From assembly GCA_007116645.1 (NCBI GenBank), contig SKIA01000053.1, positions 1 to 15,439 on the forward strand: a stretch of DNA of 15,439 bases. The letters run 5' to 3'. The notes under the pieces are model-generated. The model was not told the DNA's origin. It ran no database searches and saw only the letters and a program-made list of their open reading frames with translations. The DNA comes from Candidatus Woesearchaeota archaeon. Its GTDB lineage: Archaea; Nanobdellota; Nanobdellia; Woesearchaeales; SKIA01. Below, in pieces: positions 5,073 through 11,406 of the stretch (position 1 is the first letter of the stretch; the number at the start of each line of letters is the position of its first letter). Both the position numbers and the translations under genes were made by a program.

Positions 5073-7520
5073 ATGCGAAAAATACTCCTTGTTTTTTTAG
5101 CGGCAACCATCCTATTTGCTGCTTGTGCTGTGCAGGCACAAGAACAAGAACAACAATACATCCCTCCAGAACTTCCTCCTACTCCTGGCGCTACTGGTAA
5201 CGCAATAACTGGACTTGTTGCAGACACTAGATTCTCCCCGCAAGACGCGGAGTTCATCAGTTCTTCTGGATTCGCACCGCCTTGGGACGTTTTTAACAAC
5301 AACCACCCCATCATGAATCCTCAGCTCAACTCCGATGGACAGCTTACAATACTAGTTCAATACCCTCGGGAAAGACCTGCAGTCACCTACGCGACAGCAT
5401 ATATCTATAATACACAAGCAGGATGGCAATCATTTAGAGTGGATGGAGCTCCAGTTCCAGGACTTCCTTCGTTTAGACAAGGAGACCTCGTTCTTCGACC
5501 ACCTCCAAACACTGTGGGAGAAGGAGTCCATTACATCGCAGCGTATCTGTGTCCTGCAGCAACCCCTATTGAAAATTCTCGACAATCACAACTTCACTGT
5601 GGCTGTCAATCCCGTGGCGATTGCGGTTACTGGAATGTTCAACGAGTCATCATTGGAGAACGAACCGCGGACGATACTCCAGAGCCAGAGATTCCTAGTG
5701 CAGAAACTCCTGATCAACCAATAATAAGAGAGAATGATCCGATTCCTCAAGATCAGAATCCATTAACTGGCTCGCCGTGCACCATCCCTTTCGGAGGTCC
5801 TGATTTTGCCTGTCCAACGGACTTTGAAGTATTTCCCGATGCTAGTCCTCCATACGTGCGATTTTTTTTTTTTTTTTTTACTCCAGGAGAGTTAATCGGG
5901 ATCCCTCGCAATATTCATAGCAATACCTGGGGTCGAGGCGCTTTCGGGAACTTGGATTATTATGCACGCTATCATCCTGTACCGCAAGCATGGTTCTTTG
6001 AAACACGAGCGCCAACAATCATTGTGAACAGTAACATAGCCCCGCATCAACTCTGGGAGGCTACTGAAACTACCGAGACAATCGATTGGGTTGCTGTCGC
6101 TCCCGGACGGCTGTTTAGCTCAATTTATGGCGGATCAAATACTATATTGGAAAATCGTTGGATTCACCCCAACTTGCGAACTCAACCTAATCAAGTATTT
6201 GTTATCGCTGAAGACAGTCAAGAATATTCTTCTCGTGAAGAGCTAGACAGCATTTTTGGTGTACGTATTGCAGTGCTTTCAGCGGATGACCAAGAAATTA
6301 GGATTGAACATGCACATACAAGCACAAATGGATTAACGATAAGCCCTCTTCCTCACCGGTCATTTCCTAATGGCGAGCTTATCTTGGAGATTACTCCTGT
6401 AAATATCGAACGGACATACTTACGTGCTGGGCGTGGACCTCATTCAATAGATCGCGTTCATTTCCGAACATCCGGAAATGGAGAGATTAGTATTGACGAA
6501 GAGGGGGATGATAGGGTAGAGATTCCTCAAGCCGGTATTCGCCTGCGCCTTACCGCTGATCAAGCAAATGATATGTTCAGCTTAAACTTCGATGACATAT
6601 ACAATCAGTTTCGCATACTACTCAACTTCACTCCAGAGTCTCAAGCTCCCAGTCAAGGTGAGACGGTACCTCGAATGGTTCCGGGAAGTTTTCGCCCTGA
6701 CGCCATCGCTTTCACTCCTGTAAGTGGCGGATGGTTTTTGGGTTCAAGAGCACTCAGTGGAGGGTTCATTGCTCGCAGTCAGGATGGTGTTATCTGGAAT
6801 CGCGTCCCTGGTAGTCCTACAGGAATCACTCAAATGGTGGCTAACGGCGATACCATTCTTGCAGCAGGGAGCGCAGGAGCGTTTGTAAGCTCTGATGCTG
6901 GCATGACTTGGACTGAAGCCAGCAGTGACTTCCGTGTAAGCTCAGGGCAGCGCATTGTTGCTTCTGGAGGATATTTTGTTCGGATTCCAGACTTACACAC
7001 AAGCGAGGATGGGTTAACCAGCAGAACAATATTTGGTTCTCCTCCTTCAGGAACTCTTCGCGCATTCGCTGCTTCTGGAAACGAGGATGCAGTAGTATCA
7101 ATGACAGGAAGGGCGCTCTTTCGAAGAAGCGGTTCTCAATGGGTTGAAATCATTCACGCATCCTCAAGCTCTACTGGCCGTCTCATTCACACGGGCGAAG
7201 AGTACATGGCCATTTACGGAACGGGACAGGGTTCTGGTGACCGAGGAGATGGAACTATTCGAGGGCCGATTGTGACAAGCGCTGATGGTATCACATGGGA
7301 GCGTCAACTGGCGCGTCATGGCAATGAAGGCAGTCAGTACTTTATCCATGGAAAAACGCTTGTGGGAGAACGAGTGCTTTACAGTCGCGGAGACCAGGCC
7401 ACTCCCCGTAGTGCGTGGATTGGTTCTGGTAACGACTGGAATGCGTTTCCATTAGTTTCACTTAAGTATGCCTATGGGAATGGTTTGGTTGTCGGCACAA
7501 ATGGTGTGCGCAGAGTATAG
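5073..7520 (+). CDS. Large secreted protein with Cys-rich domain, hexa-Phe tract and C-terminal Asp-box (BNR-like) propeller
   Basis: The product is 815 residues and probably cell-surface or secreted. Residues 1-22 form a signal peptide (MRKILLVFLAATILFAACAV) with a likely AQA-type cleavage before QEQEQQ. A Pro-rich linker follows (30-40). Then comes a beta-rich domain with Cys160, Cys176, Cys178 and Cys184 (LHCGCQSRGDCGYW), which may form disulfides. A Pro/acidic linker covers about 200-230, followed by Cys236 and Cys247. Residues 264-269 are six Phe encoded by an unbroken run of 18 T. The middle (270-540) is unassigned. Residues about 540-815 carry Asp-box-like repeats: SQDGVIW (569-575), SSDAGMTW (606-613), TSEDGLT (643-649, lacking Trp) and TSADGITW (735-742). 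These suggest a sialidase/BNR-type beta-propeller, more likely for binding or adhesion than catalysis because I see no sialidase active-site set. It is convergent with the SprT-like gene (1-bp gap). Confidence 0.87.
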   Translation: MRKILLVFLAATILFAACAVQAQEQEQQYIPPELPPTPGATGNAITGLVADTRFSPQDAEFISSSGFAPPWDVFNNNHPIMNPQLNSDGQLTILVQYPRERPAVTYATAYIYNTQAGWQSFRVDGAPVPGLPSFRQGDLVLRPPPNTVGEGVHYIAAYLCPAATPIENSRQSQLHCGCQSRGDCGYWNVQRVIIGERTADDTPEPEIPSAETPDQPIIRENDPIPQDQNPLTGSPCTIPFGGPDFACPTDFEVFPDASPPYVRFFFFFFTPGELIGIPRNIHSNTWGRGAFGNLDYYARYHPVPQAWFFETRAPTIIVNSNIAPHQLWEATETTETIDWVAVAPGRLFSSIYGGSNTILENRWIHPNLRTQPNQVFVIAEDSQEYSSREELDSIFGVRIAVLSADDQEIRIEHAHTSTNGLTISPLPHRSFPNGELILEITPVNIERTYLRAGRGPHSIDRVHFRTSGNGEISIDEEGDDRVEIPQAGIRLRLTADQANDMFSLNFDDIYNQFRILLNFTPESQAPSQGETVPRMVPGSFRPDAIAFTPVSGGWFLGSRALSGGFIARSQDGVIWNRVPGSPTGITQMVANGDTILAAGSAGAFVSSDAGMTWTEASSDFRVSSGQRIVASGGYFVRIPDLHTSEDGLTSRTIFGSPPSGTLRAFAASGNEDAVVSMTGRALFRRSGSQWVEIIHASSSSTGRLIHTGEEYMAIYGTGQGSGDRGDGTIRGPIVTSADGITWERQLARHGNEGSQYFIHGKTLVGERVLYSRGDQATPRSAWIGSGNDWNAFPLVSLKYAYGNGLVVGTNGVRRV
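5862..5879 (+). repeat. T18 homopolymer inside the secreted protein gene
   Basis: Eighteen consecutive T residues encode Phe264-Phe269 in frame. Loss of one T gives a stop after a few codons (TTA CTC CAG GAG AGT TAA). Gain of one gives TAG about 14 codons later. On the sense strand it would also be a U18 tract, a strong archaeal termination signal in principle. Confidence 0.95.
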
Positions 7521-7521
7521 A

Positions 7522-8175
7522 TTACCAGTTCCACCACGACTTTTTTTTCTGTTTTTTCTTACGCACAAAAGTGCGTAGTTTTTCTTCTGCGTCTTTGAGC
7601 CAGAACTTTTTTTCGTCTGCACGAAACGCTGGTGTGTGGTGGTGTGTTCTCCCATTACTGCATGAGAACTTGTGTTTTTTGTGTAGTAGCTCGTGGTACA
7701 ATACGTAGTCAAGCATGTCTTCGTCGTCTGCAAGAATAGTTGATAATTTGACAGTGTCCGTTGCGTACTCGTAACTCCCAAGTTTTGTGGTTGATGCGCG
7801 TCCCCAGGTTAGTGTTGGTTGGTCCATCATTCCTGCGAAATATTCGTCGTTGAGTACTGCGAATCGTTCTTCAAGATACGGGTCTGATTCTCCTTTTGGG
7901 GCGTAGTTGCTTGATTGCCGCAAGAATTCTTCGTATAAACGAATGTTTAGCGTGTCTTCTTTGAGTTTGAGCACGCGGCACATGAGGTGTTGCAATAGTC
8001 CTTTTTGTATGTCCTCGTCGACTCCTTCCCAGTTTCTTGCGAGGCGAAACTCCATCTTGTATCGGGTGTAGCGTACGTTCGCGTTGTAGCCTTTAAATCG
8101 CCCGCTATAGTCTATTTCTATTCGTATAGGAGGTTTTCCTGTTAGTTCTGTGTACGCGTCCTCAGGCCAACTCAT
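7522..8175 (-). CDS. SprT-like zinc metalloprotease
   Basis: The 217-residue protein has the SprT-like core. LNDEYFAGMMDQPTLTWGR (108-126) matches the family's N-x-x-Y-F-x-G-x-L-x-x-x-L-x-W-G pattern. TVKLSTIL (141-148) matches the strand before the active helix. HELLH at 161-165 is the HExxH zinc motif, and His180 in HHTPAF is the likely third ligand. SprT/Spartan proteins are metalloproteases, and the eukaryotic member degrades DNA-protein crosslinks. The role of archaeal members is inferred. The N-terminal 100 residues are an alpha/beta extension I do not recognise. The C-terminus is strongly basic (RKKKQKKKSWWNW) and could bind nucleic acid. The start at 8175 is supported by a TATA box about 25 nt upstream. 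Confidence 0.88.
   Translation of the reverse strand: MSWPEDAYTELTGKPPIRIEIDYSGRFKGYNANVRYTRYKMEFRLARNWEGVDEDIQKGLLQHLMCRVLKLKEDTLNIRLYEEFLRQSSNYAPKGESDPYLEERFAVLNDEYFAGMMDQPTLTWGRASTTKLGSYEYATDTVKLSTILADDEDMLDYVLYHELLHKKHKFSCSNGRTHHHTPAFRADEKKFWLKDAEEKLRTFVRKKKQKKKSWWNW
7541..7556 (+). terminator. T-tract terminator for the secreted protein gene
   Basis: T8 (7541-7548) and T6 (7551-7556) on the plus strand begin about 20 nt after the stop at 7520. They fit an archaeal U-tract terminator. They lie inside the convergent SprT-like gene, where the complement encodes its Lys-rich tail. Confidence 0.6.
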
Positions 8176-8196
8176 ACAAAGATGAGCGAGGCAGTG

Positions 8197-8204
8197 CTTT
8201 TATG
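8197..8204 (-). promoter_or_regulatory. TATA-like box for the SprT-like gene
   Basis: CATAAAAG on the minus strand is centred about 25 nt before the ATG at 8175. It lies in the 30-bp gap after the upstream gene's stop at 8206, so the two genes may be transcribed separately despite being adjacent. Confidence 0.45.
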
Positions 8205-8205
8205 G

Positions 8206-8550
8206 CTATTGGCTTATCAGTGATGCCATCAGTTCTTCCAATCCTTGTTCATCAACATTTTCTGTTTGCCTGCGGTACAGAACTGGTTCTTCCCATAAAG
8301 GCCAGCCACTGTACTCTCCAAAGATAACTTCTTTAATGTCTTTTTCTCGTTGTGCAAGCGGAACTGGAGAAAATCCTAAGTCAAAAACGTACTGCTTTGC
8401 ATACTGAGTCCACACAGGATACACATGGGCGAGCAAGAGCGCTTGCGGCTCGCTTGCTCCATCTAGCACTAAAGCATCAAGACCTTTGAACTCAAGAAGG
8501 TAAATTGGCTTAAGATCTTCTGCTGGTAAAAACGTTAGTGTAAGCGCCAT
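8206..8550 (-). CDS. Hypothetical protein, 114 residues
   Basis: This is a small soluble protein without a recognisable family. It begins MALTLTFLPAEDLKPIYLLE and looks alpha/beta, with aromatic-rich segments (HVYPVWTQYAKQYVFDLGF and EYSGWPLWEEP). There is no signal peptide, membrane helix or metal motif. The start is supported by an A/T-rich box about 26 nt upstream. It lies between the P-type ATPase and the SprT-like gene on the same strand, with 30-bp gaps on both sides. Neighbours give no functional hint. Confidence 0.75.
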   Translation of the reverse strand: MALTLTFLPAEDLKPIYLLEFKGLDALVLDGASEPQALLLAHVYPVWTQYAKQYVFDLGFSPVPLAQREKDIKEVIFGEYSGWPLWEEPVLYRRQTENVDEQGLEELMASLISQ

Positions 8551-8571
8551 AACACGTTATGAAAACACTCC

Positions 8572-8579
8572 TATTTATG
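8572..8579 (-). promoter_or_regulatory. TATA-like box for the 114-residue protein gene
   Basis: CATAAATA on the minus strand is centred about 26 nt before the ATG at 8550 and immediately follows the stop codon of the P-type ATPase gene. Confidence 0.5.
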
Positions 8580-8580
8580 T

Positions 8581-11304
8581 TTACTGAACGTTAAAGTCTA
8601 CGCCTTGCAGTTGTGATTGCTCAGCAAATTCGCTTTTGATAGCCAGCTTGGTCAATTCTGATATCAACAGTACCGTGCTTGCCGCGGCCGCAATGATGAG
8701 CAGTTGTGTTCCTGTGAGGGGTACTGTGCCAAAGATTGTTTGTCCTGCCGTGGTGTAGATTGCTCCGAGCATGAGAGCAAGGCTTACTGCGATGCTGATG
8801 AAAATCCATTTGTTTGAGAAAAAGTTTCTGTTAAACGCGGTGATGTGTAGGCTTCTTGCGTTAAAGACGTGAAAGAGCTCAAAGAGGACAATGCTTGCAA
8901 AGGCTACTGTTTGGGCCACAGCAAGCTCTGATCGGCCAATTTCCCAGAAGAACAAGATGAATGTTCCCAGGAATATGATGGGCACGACAAGGCCTATTTT
9001 GAGGAGTATGTAGCTTGAGAGTAGTTTTTCGTTCGGACTTCTTGGGTGTTGTTGCATGACTTTGTCGTGTGTGGGTTCTACTGAGAGCGCAAACGCCGGC
9101 ACGACTGAGGTGATGACGTTGATAAAAAGAATCATGAGTGCCGTCATTGGCGCTGCAAAGCCAAGCGCTACTGCAAAGATGATAAGGCTTACTTCAGTAA
9201 AGTTTGCGGTAAGTAAGTAGTAAATGAACCTTCTGATGTTTGCATAGATAGTTCTTCCTTCTCGTATGGCGTGCACGATGGTTGCAAAGTTATCATCTGC
9301 CAGCACGATGTTTGCGCTTTCTCGGGCGACGTCTGTTCCGTCCTTTCCCATTGCTACTCCGATATCTGCTTTTTTGAGTGCTGGCGCATCATTTACTCCG
9401 TCGCCTGTCATCGCAGTTATTTCTCCTGTTCGTTGTAGGCTGTGCACAATGCGTAGTTTGTGTTCTGGTGTTGTGCGCGCAAAGATTGCTACGCGTGGTA
9501 TTTCTTTGTCCAGGTCTTCGTCGTTGAGTTTATCAACATCGGCTCCAGTAAGTACTTTGTCATATACTTTAGTTACAAGACCGAGTTCTCTTCCTATCGC
9601 TGTTGCTGTGGTGACGTGATCACCAGTGACCATGATGATGCGCACGCCTGCTTGGTGGCATTCTTTTACTGCGTCGTACACGTCTTTTCGTATGGGGTCT
9701 TTGATTCCTACGAACCCTTCAAAAGTGTACCCTGTTTCTGGCGCGTCTTTTGTCTTGGTGTTTTTGGTTGCGAGTGCGAGTACGCGAAGAGCTTCTTTTG
9801 AGTAGTCTTGGATTGCTTTTTGAATAATTTTTCTCTCTTTGGGAGATAGTTTTGAAAGTTTTTTCCCGTTGTTGTAGTGCGTGCATTTTTCCAGCACTTT
9901 TTCTGGTGCTCCTTTAAGGTGTGCGACAAATGTTTTTTTCCCTTCTTGCTTGTGTACGGTTATCATGAATTTTTGTGCTGGGTCAAACGGTACTTCATGT
10001 ACGCGCGGGTGTGTTTCTCGAAGTACTTCTTCGTCAAAGCCAGCGCTTTTTGCGAGCGTGATGAGTGCCCCTTCTGTTGGTTCGCCTTTAAGCGTCCAGT
10101 CGCCGTTGCTAAACATGAGGTCCGAGTTATTACACAAGGCTGCAGTGTGAAAGAGTGTTTCGTATTCTTTTAGGTCTGATTCAGCAAGCATTTTTTTGCC
10201 GTCAGTAAACGTGCTTTTTGGTTCGTACCCTACTCCTTCGATGACGAGTTCTTTTTGTGGAAGCCATAGTTTTTTGACTCGCATTTTGTTTTCTGTGAGA
10301 GTTCCTGTTTTGTCTGTACAAATAACGGTTGTTGTCCCTAGAGTTTCTACGCTTGAAAGATCTTTTACGATGGCGTTTTGTTTTGCCATGCGTTTTACTC
10401 CGTGCGAGAGCGTGAGTGTCATGACGAGTGGGAATCCTTCTGGTATTCCTGCCACGGCTACTGCTCCAACGAGTAGCAATGCCGCTGCGGTGCTATAGTC
10501 TTGTGCGAGGAGTATGAAGTAAAACAGTGCTGCTGCTGCCACGATGAAAAAGCTTATGCGCTTTGACATGACATGGACTTTTTTTTGTAGGGGGCTTTTT
10601 TCTGTGTCTATTGATTTAAGAGCTAGACTGATTTTTCCTATCTCGCTTCTAAACCCTGTTTCAACAACAACACCAAGGCCTCTTCCTGAGGTGACACTTG
10701 TTCCTGAAAACACCATGTTGTCTTGTTCTGAAAGCGCGGCGTCTTGTCGTTCAAGGCGGTCGATTATTTTATGTTTTTGTAGTGATTCTCCTGTAAGGAT
10801 GCTTTCATCCACTGAGAGTCCTTGACTTTCTAGGATGCGAATGTCTGCTGGAACGATGACTCCTCGCTTAAGCGATACGATGTCTCCTGGGACGAGTTGC
10901 TCTGCGGGTATTTCTTGTTCTTTGCCTTCGCGAATAACGAGTACTTTTTTTGCGGTAAGTGCTTGAAGCGCCTCAATGCTTTTTCCTGCGTGGTATTCTT
11001 GGAAGAATCCGAGAAGAACCGTGAATGCAATAATAAACAAGATAACCCAGAATTCTACTGCGTGTCCTCCCCAAAGACTGATAATGGCAGTTACGAGTAA
11101 TACATACACGATAAGGTTGTTACATTTATCGAGTAAGTTTTTGAAGTGTTTAAGGCCCTCTTCTTTGACAAGCGAGTTGGGCCCGTATTCTTCTATGCGT
11201 TCTTGTGCTTGTTTGTGAGACAGCCCTTTCTTGGTGGTATCAAGTTCTTTGAGGACTTCGTCTGGTGTTCGTATATACCAGTATCGCTCTTCTTTTGGAT
11301 CCAA
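8581..11304 (-). CDS. P2-type cation-transporting ATPase (Ca2+-ATPase-like) with altered TM6 ion site
   Basis: This is a 907-residue ATP-driven cation pump of the SERCA/PMR1-like group. Visible signatures are the N-terminal cation-ATPase domain (WYIRTPDEVLKELDTT... GLS... YGPN), TGES at 171-174 (actuator), PEGFP at 288-292 in TM4, DKTGTLT at 331-337 with the phosphorylated Asp331, KGAPE at 464-468 (nucleotide site), TGD at 560-562 and TGDGVNDAPALKKADIGVAMG from 633. Ion-ligand positions match SERCA at Glu289 (TM4), Asn701 and Glu704 (TM5), Asn729 and Thr732 (TM6) and Glu809 (TM8). The position equivalent to SERCA Asp800 is Ser733 (INVITSVVP), so the ion may not be calcium. The start is TTG, forced by an in-frame TGA directly upstream and supported by a GGTGAG ribosome site. 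It is divergent from the DUF2779 gene. Confidence 0.93.
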   Translation of the reverse strand: MDPKEERYWYIRTPDEVLKELDTTKKGLSHKQAQERIEEYGPNSLVKEEGLKHFKNLLDKCNNLIVYVLLVTAIISLWGGHAVEFWVILFIIAFTVLLGFFQEYHAGKSIEALQALTAKKVLVIREGKEQEIPAEQLVPGDIVSLKRGVIVPADIRILESQGLSVDESILTGESLQKHKIIDRLERQDAALSEQDNMVFSGTSVTSGRGLGVVVETGFRSEIGKISLALKSIDTEKSPLQKKVHVMSKRISFFIVAAAALFYFILLAQDYSTAAALLLVGAVAVAGIPEGFPLVMTLTLSHGVKRMAKQNAIVKDLSSVETLGTTTVICTDKTGTLTENKMRVKKLWLPQKELVIEGVGYEPKSTFTDGKKMLAESDLKEYETLFHTAALCNNSDLMFSNGDWTLKGEPTEGALITLAKSAGFDEEVLRETHPRVHEVPFDPAQKFMITVHKQEGKKTFVAHLKGAPEKVLEKCTHYNNGKKLSKLSPKERKIIQKAIQDYSKEALRVLALATKNTKTKDAPETGYTFEGFVGIKDPIRKDVYDAVKECHQAGVRIIMVTGDHVTTATAIGRELGLVTKVYDKVLTGADVDKLNDEDLDKEIPRVAIFARTTPEHKLRIVHSLQRTGEITAMTGDGVNDAPALKKADIGVAMGKDGTDVARESANIVLADDNFATIVHAIREGRTIYANIRRFIYYLLTANFTEVSLIIFAVALGFAAPMTALMILFINVITSVVPAFALSVEPTHDKVMQQHPRSPNEKLLSSYILLKIGLVVPIIFLGTFILFFWEIGRSELAVAQTVAFASIVLFELFHVFNARSLHITAFNRNFFSNKWIFISIAVSLALMLGAIYTTAGQTIFGTVPLTGTQLLIIAAAASTVLLISELTKLAIKSEFAEQSQLQGVDFNVQ

Positions 11305-11308
11305 TCAA

Positions 11309-11314
11309 CTCACC
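11309..11314 (-). promoter_or_regulatory. Shine-Dalgarno site for the TTG-initiated ATPase
   Basis: GGTGAG on the minus strand ends 4 nt before the TTG at 11304. With the TATA box at 11338-11345 the predicted mRNA has a leader of only about 11 nt, with the ribosome site almost at its 5' end. It decides the start, because no ATG or GTG is available in this frame before the conserved N-terminal domain. Confidence 0.6.
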
Positions 11315-11337
11315 TGTGTATTGTTCGCAGAAAACCC

Positions 11338-11345
11338 TATTTAAA
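11338..11345 (-). promoter_or_regulatory. TATA box for the P-type ATPase gene
   Basis: TTTAAATA on the minus strand is centred about 37 nt before the TTG start. This is further than for the leaderless genes and allows a short leader that holds the ribosome site. Confidence 0.55.
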
Positions 11346-11375
11346 GGTTTGTTGCACAAGACATGTGACCGCGAA

Positions 11376-11383
11376 CTTTTTAA
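11376..11383 (+). promoter_or_regulatory. TATA-like box for the DUF2779 gene
   Basis: CTTTTTAA is centred about 27 nt before the ATG at 11407. Together with the ATPase promoter it occupies the 102-bp divergent region 11305-11406. Confidence 0.5.
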
Positions 11384-11406
11384 CTGGTAAGTCCCTTACA
11401 TAGTTC

